A DNA stretch of 9,806 nt from Oscillospiraceae bacterium (GCA_015067375.1 SVMQ01000062.1:1-9806), one strand, 5' to 3'; counted from the first letter of the stretch, positions 1 through 5,973 are shown. Numbers and translations: made by a program. The notes: a model not told the origin generated them from the sequence alone.

Positions 1-801
1 CGGTAGCGTAATACTCTTTAACCCCGAGCCGTAAAAAGCACTATGTCCCAACTCCACCAGATATTTAGGAAGTTCTACCTCGGTCAACGAAATGCATCCA
101 TAAAAAGCTTCAGATGAAATACTGGTAACAGTATCAGGTATACTTATTTCCGATAATGATGTACAGCCCCTAAAAAGCTGATGGATTATACTTTTTGTAC
201 CATCATTGATATATACCGCTTTAAGATGCTCCGCACTCATTATAGGAGTGCGCAACGCCGATGGTATATTGATATATTGCAGATATTCGGTATTTACATC
301 TAATTCTGCTACTGTATCAGGAAGAATGAGTTCTGTTATCATATCAGCGGTTAAACTTACCTCGATCACAGGCAAACCACCTATCTCATCAGGTATACGT
401 ATAGTTGTGGAAGTACCGATATAATCTGTGACATTTACACCGCTACCATTATTTGAATATACGAAATCAGAAGCAGGAGTAACCTCTACCTCGGGCAAAA
501 ACGCGAACATTTTCTCATAGTTCTTTGTTGCTTTATCGGGTTCTCCTAACATCTCTTCCAAGGAAGGTATGTCATCATCAACGGCATCTTGAAGTGAATT
601 GCCGCTGTCTGGTTTTACAGCATCATCGATCTTGTCAGCACCTTGTTCTACGATCGACTCTAGATCATTGTCTGAAATCGAATCAATAACAGCGTCAATG
701 TCGTTCTCATCAATATCATCGATACTTTTCTCAGAACCGCACGCGGTCAAAGTTGTAGTCAAACACACCAACGCCAATGCTAATGTAAGTTTCTTTTTCA
801 T
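1..801 (-). CDS. BspA-like leucine-rich-repeat lipoprotein (N-terminal part, runs off left edge)
   Basis: Reading leftwards from an ATG at 801-799, the frame is open to base 1, giving 267 residues and no stop. The start has an AAAGGAG ribosome site (808-814) seven bases upstream. Residues 1-21 form a lipoprotein signal: a Lys-rich start, a hydrophobic core and the lipobox LTAC with Cys21. Residues 25-90 are an acidic, Asp/Glu-rich low-complexity segment, probably a spacer off the membrane. From about residue 126 the sequence has the pattern that opens many BspA/LRR_5 domains (YIGTSTTIRIPDEIGGLPV), followed by repeats of the IPDTVTSI..EAFYGC..L type, the last cut by the window edge. The family is exposed on the cell surface and has been tied to adhesion; the ligand here is unknown. 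It is divergent from the XRE regulator, and the inverted repeat at 881-909 touches its -35 box, so it may be regulated by that protein. Confidence 0.88.
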   Translation of the reverse strand, partial: MKKKLTLALALVCLTTTLTACGSEKSIDDIDENDIDAVIDSISDNDLESIVEQGADKIDDAVKPDSGNSLQDAVDDDIPSLEEMLGEPDKATKNYEKMFAFLPEVEVTPASDFVYSNNGSGVNVTDYIGTSTTIRIPDEIGGLPVIEVSLTADMITELILPDTVAELDVNTEYLQYINIPSALRTPIMSAEHLKAVYINDGTKSIIHQLFRGCTSLSEISIPDTVTSISSEAFYGCISLTEVELPKYLVELGHSAFYGSGLKSITLP

Positions 802-851
802 TGTTTTCTCCTTTATTATTTCAAAATAATATATCAATCTCGCCATAACAA

Positions 852-880
852 ATTATACCACACCAAGCTCTAAAAGTCAA
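852..880 (-). promoter_or_regulatory. sigma-A promoter of the 1-801 lipoprotein gene
   Basis: On the minus strand, TTGACT (880-875) and a perfect TATAAT (857-852) are separated by 17 bases. Transcription should start near 845, leaving a leader of about 45 bases that contains the AAAGGAG site. The -35 box directly abuts the inverted repeat at 881-909. Confidence 0.85.
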
Positions 881-909
881 CAGTTTGTGTGCAAATAAAA
901 CACAAACTG
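881..909. promoter_or_regulatory. perfect inverted repeat, likely operator for the XRE regulator
   Basis: CAGTTTGTGT (881-890) and ACACAAACTG (900-909) are exact inverted copies of 10 bp around a 9-base AT-rich spacer. The half-site centres lie 19 bp apart, close to two helical turns, which suits a dimeric helix-turn-helix protein. One edge touches the -35 box of the lipoprotein promoter. The other half covers the place where the regulator's own -35 would lie if its -10 is TATGAT at 920-925. It has no T-run on either side, so it is not a convincing terminator. The binding protein is inferred from position only. Confidence 0.65.
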
Positions 910-955
910 AAATCCGCTATATGATAAACTGAATAATATACAAGGAGGCGGTAAC

Positions 956-1258
956 ATGGTACATTTCGGACAACGACTAAAGGAGCTGCGGTTACAGGCG
1001 GGTCTTACACAGAAGCAGCTTGCAGACAGGATATGGGTATCAAAGGCGGCTATAGGCAACTATGAACTATCCGACAGGAAACCCTCCCCTGAGATAATCG
1101 TAAAGCTGGCAAAGGTGTTCCATGTATCCACCGATTATATGTTGGGCATCGACGAAAAGGAGCATATCATCGATGTGTCAGGACTGACAGACGAGGAGAT
1201 AGCCGCAGTACAGAACTTAGTTGACCTCATGAAGAAAAACAGGGACTTCAACAACTGA
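956..1258 (+). CDS. XRE/Cro-family transcriptional regulator
   Basis: This 100-residue protein is a small cytoplasmic DNA-binding regulator. Residues 7-61 form an HTH_3 domain: FGQRLKELRLQAGLTQKQLA leads into the recognition helix region VSKAAIGNYE, then KPSPEIIVKLAKVFHVSTDYMLG, the classic end of the Cro/C1 fold. After a short linker, residues 77-94 make one amphipathic helix (LTDEEIAAVQNLVDLMKK), a common dimerisation or oligomerisation tail in SinR-like proteins. The ATG follows an AAGGAGG site (942-948) by seven bases. A TATGAT at 920-925 is a plausible -10 without a clear -35. It is divergent from the lipoprotein gene with the inverted repeat 881-909 between them, so control of itself and of that neighbour is the simplest reading. 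No phage or plasmid genes accompany it. Confidence 0.92.
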   Translation: MVHFGQRLKELRLQAGLTQKQLADRIWVSKAAIGNYELSDRKPSPEIIVKLAKVFHVSTDYMLGIDEKEHIIDVSGLTDEEIAAVQNLVDLMKKNRDFNN

Positions 1259-1280
1259 AAACGTTGAAGTCCCATTGTAT
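1242..1280 (+). terminator. hairpin overlapping the end of the XRE gene
   Basis: GGGACTTCAAC (1242-1252) and GTTGAAGTCCC (1263-1273) form a perfect 11-bp stem with a 10-base loop. The following bases (ATTGTATTATAT) are T-rich but not a clean T-run. The left arm codes for the last sense codons and the stop codon lies in the loop, so a ribosome finishing the gene would cover the left arm. Confidence 0.7.
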
Positions 1281-1319
1281 TATATCGAAATATTATTTAT
1301 ACCGCGCCCCGAAAAACCA

Positions 1320-1348
1320 TTGACAAAACGCGCAAATTATAATAAAAT
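1320..1348 (+). promoter_or_regulatory. sigma-A promoter of dapL
   Basis: A perfect TTGACA (1320-1325) and TAAAAT (1343-1348) are 17 bases apart. The better-looking TATAAT at 1338-1343 is only 12 bases from the -35 and is rejected. The start near 1355 leaves a leader of about 30 bases, too short for a lysine riboswitch. Confidence 0.75.
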
Positions 1349-1386
1349 AAAAATGTATTTTAATAACACGAAAGGACACAACAAAA

Positions 1387-2589
1387 ATGGCAAAGCTTAA
1401 CGAAAACTTTTTCAACCTGAAAAAGAACTACCTTTTCATTGATATCGCAAAGAGGATAAAGGCGTACACTGCCGAGCATCCCGATGCAAAGCTCATAAGA
1501 ATGGGCATCGGCGACGTTACACAGCCGCTTGCTCCCGTAGTCGTTGAGGCTATGGAAAAGGCTTGCCGCGAGATGGGCGTAAAGGAAACATTCCGCGGTT
1601 ATGAGGACAGCGGTGCAGGCTACGACTTCCTGCGCGAGGCTGTTTCCAACTACTACAAGAGCTTCGGCGCTGACGTGCCTGCAGGCGAGATTCACATCTC
1701 CGACGGCGCTAAGAGCGACTGTGGCAACATCATCGACATCTTTGGCGAGGGCAACGTCGTACTGGTAACAGACCCTGCTTACCCCGTATACGTTGACTCC
1801 AACGTAATGAGCGGAAACTCTGTTGTTTATGCAGACTCCAACGAGGAGAACGGCTTTGCCGCTATGCCTCCCAAGGATATCAAGGCAGACCTCATCTACC
1901 TCTGCTCTCCCAACAACCCCACAGGCTCTGTATATACCAAGGCTCAGCTCAAGGAGTGGGTAGACTACGCTCTGTCCAACGATGCAGTTATCATCTTTGA
2001 CGCCGCTTACGAGGCATTCATCACCGACGCTGATCTCCCCAGAAGCATCTACCAGATCGAGGGTGCAAGAAAGTGCGCTATCGAGATCTGCTCCCTGTCC
2101 AAGACAGCAGGCTTTACAGGCACACGCTGCGGCTATACTGTAGTTCCCAATGACATCATCCAGAAGAACAGCAAGGGCGAGGATGTAGTTCTTGCAGACC
2201 TCTGGAACAGACGTCAGGGCAGCAAGTTCAACGGTGTTTCCTACCCTGTTCAGCGCGGTGCAGAGGCTGTGTTCACAGCAGAGGGTCAGAAGCAGACAAA
2301 GGCTACCATCGCATACTATCAGGAGAATGCACGCATGATCGCGGCTACCTGCGACGAGCTTGGCATCAAGTACACAGGCGGCATCAACTCTCCCTATATC
2401 TGGCTCAAGTGTCCCAACGGCATGGGCAGCTGGGATTTCTTCGATTACCTGCTCAACGAGATACAGGTAGTAGGTACTCCAGGCGCAGGCTTCGGCAAGA
2501 ACGGCGACGGCTGGTTCAGACTCACCGCATTCGGCACTCACGAGGCTACCGCAGAGGCAATGGAAAGACTTAAGGGTCTTATCAAGTAA
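1387..2589 (+). CDS. dapL: LL-diaminopimelate aminotransferase
   Basis: DapL (EC 2.6.1.83) converts tetrahydrodipicolinate directly to LL-2,6-diaminopimelate with glutamate as amino donor, bypassing the acylated DapC/D/E steps. It feeds lysine and peptidoglycan synthesis in the cytoplasm. The 400 residues match the usual length. Visible class I/II PLP-aminotransferase marks are SPNNPTG (174-180), the cofactor-contacting FDAAYEAF (204-211, Asp205 and Tyr208), the PLP lysine Lys239 in SLSKTAGFTGTRCGY, and Arg378 in WFRLTAFG, expected to bind the substrate carboxylate. The N-terminal LNENFFNLKKNYLF and IRMGIGDVTQPL are typical of DapL rather than of general aspartate aminotransferases. The ATG lies ten bases after AAAGGA (1371-1376). 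Codons are strongly biased to GGC, AAG and ATC, fitting a well-expressed housekeeping gene. It is a single-gene unit with its own promoter and terminator. Confidence 0.96.
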   Translation: MAKLNENFFNLKKNYLFIDIAKRIKAYTAEHPDAKLIRMGIGDVTQPLAPVVVEAMEKACREMGVKETFRGYEDSGAGYDFLREAVSNYYKSFGADVPAGEIHISDGAKSDCGNIIDIFGEGNVVLVTDPAYPVYVDSNVMSGNSVVYADSNEENGFAAMPPKDIKADLIYLCSPNNPTGSVYTKAQLKEWVDYALSNDAVIIFDAAYEAFITDADLPRSIYQIEGARKCAIEICSLSKTAGFTGTRCGYTVVPNDIIQKNSKGEDVVLADLWNRRQGSKFNGVSYPVQRGAEAVFTAEGQKQTKATIAYYQENARMIAATCDELGIKYTGGINSPYIWLKCPNGMGSWDFFDYLLNEIQVVGTPGAGFGKNGDGWFRLTAFGTHEATAEAMERLKGLIK

Positions 2590-2600
2590 GCGATCAATAC

Positions 2601-2626
2601 AAAAGCCGCCCGTTTGGGCGGCTTTT
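2601..2626 (+). terminator. rho-independent terminator of dapL
   Basis: GCCGCCC (2605-2611), loop GTTT, GGGCGGC (2616-2622), then TTTT, with AAAA before the stem extending the pairing. It lies 15 bases after the dapL stop codon. The flanking A-run makes it symmetric enough to work on the minus strand too. Confidence 0.92.
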
Positions 2627-2634
2627 GCTATAAC

Positions 2635-2666
2635 AAACGGCTGTGCAAATAAGCACAGCCGTTTTT
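2635..2666. terminator. bidirectional hairpin between dapL and the convergent LRR lipoprotein gene
   Basis: AAACGGCTGTGC (2635-2646) and GCACAGCCGTTT (2653-2664) pair perfectly over 12 bp around AAATAA. It lies four bases beyond the minus-strand LRR gene stop, so it probably ends that cluster. On the plus strand it has a TTTTT tail and backs up the dapL terminator; the minus-strand tail (GTTATAGC) is a weaker T-run. Confidence 0.85.
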
Positions 2667-2668
2667 GG

Positions 2669-3769
2669 TTATCCGTTTATTGCGGTGTAAAGCTCGTCAA
2701 TGTTATCGTAGCTGTATGTCTTGCCCTTGTAGGAGGCGGAGGTAAGGCTAGAGCAAAAAGCGAAAGCCCAATCGCCTATAGAAATAACACTGTCGGGGAT
2801 GGTTATGCTTGTAAGACTAGAGCATCCAGAGAAAGCGGCATCGCCGATAGAAGTAACGTTGTTCGGGATGGTTATGCTTGTAAGACCAGAGCAATCCTCA
2901 AAAGCGGATTCGCCGATAGATGTAACGCTGTCAGGAATGGTTATGCTTGTAAGACTAGAGCACATGACAAAAGCGGATTCGCCGATAGATGTAACGCTGT
3001 CGGGGATGGTTATACTTATGAGATTACGGCAGTTATAAAAAACGGCATCGCTGATAAAAGTATTACCGTCGGGGATAGCGATGCTTGTAATGCTATCGCA
3101 GGCAGCGAAAGCATTATTGCCGATAGACGTTACGCTATCGGGGATGATTATGCTTGTGAGGCTTTCGCAGCCAGCAAAAGCCAAATTGCCGATAGACGTT
3201 ACGCTATCGGGGATGGTTATGCTTGTGAGGCTAGTGCAATGATAAAAAGCGGAATCGCCGATAGAAGTAACACTATCGGGGATGGTTATGCTTGTAAGGC
3301 TAGTGAAATTATCAAAAGCGGAATCGCCGATAGAAGTAACGCTATCAGGGATGGTTATGCTTGTAAGGCTTACGCACCACATAAAAGCCCTGTCGCCAAT
3401 AGAAACAACTCCGTCAGGGATAACCACATCACCGCCATCGCCATTGTATTTGGTCAGTACGCCATCCTCGACCACGAAAATGCCGTCGTCCATGTTCAAC
3501 AGCTCTTTCGGCTCTTCCTGCTCCTCGATCGGCGCGGTAGTAGTTTCGGTCGTGATTTCAACCGTTGATGCGCCGCTGTTGTTTTCAGTAATACTGTCAG
3601 ACTCTGATGCGCTTGTTTTGGCTTCAAGCTGCTCCTGCAGGCTGTCATTCTGCTCCTGCAACTCGTTTATCTGCTCCTGCAGCTTTTCGTAATCGGAATT
3701 GTCCGAGCAACCCGTAAGTGCGCTCATCGCAACAGCTGCCGCCATAAGCAAAGCTAATCTCCTTTTCAT
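2669..3769 (-). CDS. BspA-like LRR_5 repeat lipoprotein
   Basis: This 366-residue protein is predicted to be anchored on the outer face of the membrane. Residues 1-21 are a lipoprotein signal with lipobox LTGC and Cys21. Residues 27-50 form a short leucine zipper: three LQEQ units seven residues apart, with Leu30, Leu37 and Leu44 in one heptad position and Ile34, Asn41 and Leu48 in the other. Residues 51-95 are a Ser/Thr/Glu-rich spacer. Residues 115-344 hold ten 23-residue LRR_5 units of the form ITIPDSVTSIGDSAF..C.SLTS; the sixth is the most divergent. The tail (345-366) resembles ends seen after such arrays (YKGKTYSYDNIDELYTAING). A GAGAGGT site (3777-3783) precedes the ATG. Only 37 bp separate it from trxA and no promoter is seen there, so it is likely the last gene of that operon. 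The repeats suggest adhesion or ligand binding; the ligand is unknown. Confidence 0.92.
   Translation of the reverse strand: MKRRLALLMAAAVAMSALTGCSDNSDYEKLQEQINELQEQNDSLQEQLEAKTSASESDSITENNSGASTVEITTETTTAPIEEQEEPKELLNMDDGIFVVEDGVLTKYNGDGGDVVIPDGVVSIGDRAFMWCVSLTSITIPDSVTSIGDSAFDNFTSLTSITIPDSVTSIGDSAFYHCTSLTSITIPDSVTSIGNLAFAGCESLTSIIIPDSVTSIGNNAFAACDSITSIAIPDGNTFISDAVFYNCRNLISITIPDSVTSIGESAFVMCSSLTSITIPDSVTSIGESAFEDCSGLTSITIPNNVTSIGDAAFSGCSSLTSITIPDSVISIGDWAFAFCSSLTSASYKGKTYSYDNIDELYTAING
2738..3427 (-). repeat. ten tandem 69-bp repeats encoding 23-residue LRR_5 units
   Basis: The array is exactly 690 bp, in frame, and gives ten 23-residue units (residues 115-344). The stretch coding ITIPDSVTSIG is very similar at DNA level between units (recurring gggatggttatgcttgt on the plus strand), while the AF..C segment varies. 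Because the period is a multiple of three, unequal recombination would change repeat number without breaking the frame. Confidence 0.9.
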
Positions 3770-3806
3770 TGATGTTACCTCTCATTCTGTCATTTTTATC
3801 AAACGC

Positions 3807-4115
3807 TTATTTCAGCATCTCCAGAATCTGCTCCTTGGGTCTTAAGCCTACAGCCGCATTGACTATCTTGCCGCCGCGGAATACAAGCAGCATCGGAATG
3901 CTGCTCACCCCGTACTGCATAGACAGCTCGGGCTGCTCGTCAACATTCACCTTGCCGACGATGATATTGTCCTGCTCCTGTGCGATCTCCGCAATTATTG
4001 GTGAGAGCATCATGCAGGGCGCGCACCAGCTTGCCCAGAAATCCACCAGTACCGTCTTGTCCGACTTCAATACCTCCTGCTCGAAATTCTCTGCGGTCAA
4101 TGTTATTTCAGCCAT
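3807..4115 (-). CDS. trxA: thioredoxin
   Basis: A cytoplasmic thiol-disulfide reductant of 102 residues, the normal size for a single thioredoxin domain. The active site is WCAPC (Trp30, Cys31, Cys34), with Ala in place of the usual Gly of WCGPC, a change often seen in Clostridia. Other fold marks are Asp25 in VDFWASWC, Pro39 in the helix after the active site, and the cis-proline Pro74 in SSIPM, followed by LVFRGGKIV. There is no signal peptide. It starts five bases after the stop of the FTR-like gene, so the two are almost certainly co-transcribed and translationally close. That pairing suggests the neighbour, or a partner of it, passes electrons to this thioredoxin. The symbol is used in the family sense; other thioredoxins may exist in the genome. 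Confidence 0.95.
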   Translation of the reverse strand: MAEITLTAENFEQEVLKSDKTVLVDFWASWCAPCMMLSPIIAEIAQEQDNIIVGKVNVDEQPELSMQYGVSSIPMLLVFRGGKIVNAAVGLRPKEQILEMLK

Positions 4116-4120
4116 GTTCT

Positions 4121-4327
4121 TTACTCCTTTTCCAGTGATTTGTAGTACAGCAGGCAGTGACAGAAGCCCTCAAACTCAGGGTCGGCTATCTGCTCTCTGA
4201 ACTCCTTGCACATACATTTGTTTTCTTCCGTGTGTTCCAGACGACAGGGGCAATATCCGCCCGAGCGCTTTAGCCCCTCGCGAAGCATTTTCACTACCTC
4301 TGCGTCAGGATTGAGCGTTACTTTCAT
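4121..4327 (-). CDS. ferredoxin-thioredoxin reductase catalytic-type (FTR beta-like) small protein
   Basis: This 68-residue protein has the three CxC pairs that define the FTR catalytic chain: CPC (26-28), CMC (38-40) and CHC (56-58). In plant and cyanobacterial FTR, four such cysteines hold a 4Fe-4S cluster and two form the redox disulfide that reduces thioredoxin with electrons from ferredoxin. The spacing here is CPC-X9-CMC-X15-CHC, against CPC-X16-CPC-X8-CHC in the plant type, with the same total of 27 residues between the outer pairs. It is shorter than chloroplast FTR-beta at the N-terminus, and no variable subunit is encoded nearby. The ATG follows a strong GGGAGGG site (4334-4340). 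It heads the cluster with trxA five bases downstream, which supports a thioredoxin-reducing role. Family assignment is firm; the electron donor is inferred. Confidence 0.88.
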   Translation of the reverse strand: MKVTLNPDAEVVKMLREGLKRSGGYCPCRLEHTEENKCMCKEFREQIADPEFEGFCHCLLYYKSLEKE

Positions 4328-4366
4328 ATCTCACCCTCCCGTAAAGATGAATATCCTTGTGCTTTT

Positions 4367-4395
4367 ATAATATCATATTTTCTCCGTCGTGTCTA
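4367..4395 (-). promoter_or_regulatory. promoter of the FTR-like/trx/LRR cluster
   Basis: On the minus strand, TAGACA (4395-4390) and TATTAT (4372-4367) are 17 bases apart. The predicted start near 4360 gives a leader of about 33 bases before the ATG at 4327. A TTGACC at 4422-4417 has no good -10 at the right distance. Confidence 0.65.
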
Positions 4396-4483
4396 TAAAT
4401 TATCATAAAATTCATTGGTCAATTCTTATAAAAATATCATTAAAATCTCGGCAGGTCGCGCTCATTAATTTGCTGACTTTGTA

Positions 4484-4512
4484 TTGACTAAGTCGATGGT
4501 TTGTTGTATAAT
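4484..4512 (+). promoter_or_regulatory. sigma-A promoter of the dockerin protein gene
   Basis: TTGACT (4484-4489) and a perfect TATAAT (4507-4512) are exactly 17 bases apart. The start near 4519 leaves a leader of about 25 bases, mostly occupied by the GGAGGT site (4531-4536). It is divergent from the FTR cluster promoter about 90 bp away. Confidence 0.9.
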
Positions 4513-4543
4513 TATTATATATAGTTTTTTGGAGGTCAATAAC

Positions 4544-5932
4544 ATGAAGGTATTAAAACGCATCGCAAGGCTTGCTGCAACGCTGCTGCTTGCGATGTCA
4601 GTAGCAACGTCTGCCGTGTCAGTGGGTGCTCAGGCTGCCACCAGTGCCACAGCAAGTGTCGCACAGCCAAAAGCAAGCACAAAAACAGGTACATACCAAT
4701 ACAATATTTCAGTATCCCTGACGTGCGACACAAAGGGCGCAACGATATATTATACTACCGATGGCTCTTATCCTACCATTGAGAGCAATGTATACACAGG
4801 CTCTATCCGCATCAAGGGCGAGGCAGGAAAAAGCGTCACGACCATACTCCGTGCAGTTGCAATAAAAACAGGCTATGAACCCAGCGAGATCACTGAAGCT
4901 ATCTACACGATAGAGATACCCGAAGAGCCTGTTATCGAGTATATGGAGATCACAAGCAATCCTACAAAGACCCGCTACAACAAGGGTGACGAGCTGAGCC
5001 TTTCAGGAGGCAAGATAGTAGTAAGCTACTCTGATGGCACATACGTTACTCTCAACATGAAGAAGAGCATGATCTCAGGCTTCAACACAAACACGGCAGG
5101 TCAGAAAAAGGTCACTGTGACCTATGGCGGATATACAGACACCTTTACTATAACGGTTGTCAGCAGTTCAGGTCAGTCCAACACAAATATCAACAAAGAC
5201 TACGACGATGACGATATCATAACCGAGGACACTGTAAATCCCAGGATCTCAGGCACAGCGATCAAGGGCTGGGGCAACATCGAGAATGCCCTTTCTCAGA
5301 TAGAGGAGGGCAACAGCACAGTCATCGTGCTGAATGAATCTCCATCCGTACCCGCGGATGTTATCAGAGCGGCAGCAAAGAATACGCTTGATCTTACATT
5401 CACTGTAACAGAGGATATCCAGTGGAATCTGAACACCGCCGAGATCAGCACCAAAACGGTCCCCTCGATAGGTCTCGGAATAAGGACCAATGCGATATCA
5501 ACACTGGAAACACCCATAAGAGAAATGGGTGGAAAAGAGGCATTCAGACTCCACGTCAACAGCGACAACAAGCTTGGCGCATCCCTGTGCATCGATCTGG
5601 ACAAAAAATACGGCGACACCTACGCAAGCCTGTTCAGATATGATCACGACACTGACAAGCTGGTGCTTGTAGATACACAGCGGACCACCGCAACAGGCTT
5701 CGTAACACTCGTTCCCGACGAAAGCGGAGATTACATCATAATCGCCGATCAGGAGACCAAGATCATCGGCGATCTTGACAACAATATGCGCGTAAACGCG
5801 TTCGATGCGGCTATGCTTCTTCGTATGATCGTAAACGGTACAGAAGCAACCAGAAAGACCGACTTTGACAAGAATGGTGTTATCAATGCGCTTGATGTTT
5901 CAAAGATGCTGAGATATATCGTTAATCATTAA
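4544..5932 (+). CDS. secreted dockerin protein with CHB_HEX-like and Ig-like modules, no enzyme domain
   Basis: The start is the ATG at 4544, seven bases after GGAGGT; the longer frame would begin inside the -35 box. The 462 residues open with a signal peptide (1-32, ending VGAQAA). Residues 45-124 match the chitobiase C-terminal / Fn3-associated type (GATIYYTTDGSYPT). Residues 131-205 look like a bacterial Ig-like module (GGKIVVSYSDGTYVTL, TAGQKKVTVTYGGYTDTFTITV). A DDDD-containing linker leads to an unassigned region (about 225-402). Residues 408-462 are a type I dockerin with two calcium loops, Asp410-Asp412-Asn414-Asp421 and Asp440-Asp442-Asn444-Asp451. Dockerins plug proteins into cohesins of a scaffold or the cell wall. 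With no catalytic domain, a structural, substrate-binding or adhesive role is likely. It is a single-gene unit. Confidence 0.92.
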   Translation: MKVLKRIARLAATLLLAMSVATSAVSVGAQAATSATASVAQPKASTKTGTYQYNISVSLTCDTKGATIYYTTDGSYPTIESNVYTGSIRIKGEAGKSVTTILRAVAIKTGYEPSEITEAIYTIEIPEEPVIEYMEITSNPTKTRYNKGDELSLSGGKIVVSYSDGTYVTLNMKKSMISGFNTNTAGQKKVTVTYGGYTDTFTITVVSSSGQSNTNINKDYDDDDIITEDTVNPRISGTAIKGWGNIENALSQIEEGNSTVIVLNESPSVPADVIRAAAKNTLDLTFTVTEDIQWNLNTAEISTKTVPSIGLGIRTNAISTLETPIREMGGKEAFRLHVNSDNKLGASLCIDLDKKYGDTYASLFRYDHDTDKLVLVDTQRTTATGFVTLVPDESGDYIIIADQETKIIGDLDNNMRVNAFDAAMLLRMIVNGTEATRKTDFDKNGVINALDVSKMLRYIVNH

Positions 5933-5936
5933 CATA

Positions 5937-5973
5937 AAGACCGCGCGGAACTGACCGCGCGGTCTTGTTTTTT
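5937..5973 (+). terminator. strong rho-independent terminator of the dockerin gene
   Basis: AAGACCGCGCGG (5937-5948), loop AACTGA, CCGCGCGGTCTT (5955-5966), then GTTTTTT. The 12-bp GC-rich stem begins four bases after the stop codon. It also sits just beyond the end of the convergent minus-strand gene at 5981 and could help end that transcript. Confidence 0.95.

Noticed and set aside
599..829. Plus-strand small open frames within 200-830
   Set aside because: They overlap the minus-strand lipoprotein gene, whose signal peptide, lipobox and LRR pattern are clear.
881..909. Inverted repeat as a terminator
   Set aside because: There is no T-run on either strand and it lies upstream of both divergent genes, where nothing needs to be terminated.
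1274..1386. Lysine riboswitch ahead of dapL
   Set aside because: The predicted leader is only about 30 bases, far too short for an L-box.
1360..2541. A 393-codon open frame on the minus strand, opposite dapL
   Set aside because: dapL is certain on the plus strand; the antisense frame arises from its biased codon use and gives a Val/Ala/Cys/Leu-rich product with no family features or ribosome site.
2738..3427. Regular 69-bp repeats as a CRISPR array
   Set aside because: The period is in frame, repeats and variable parts are all coding LRR_5 units, and no cas gene or unique spacer is present.
2799..3692. Several plus-strand open frames across the LRR gene
   Set aside because: They are translations of the complementary strand of the 69-bp repeats (recurring MVMLVRLE) and the zipper region, not separate genes.
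4484..4543. TTG start extending the dockerin protein by 20 residues
   Set aside because: That TTG is part of the -35 box and lies upstream of the predicted transcript start; the ATG at 4544 has a good ribosome site and begins the signal peptide.
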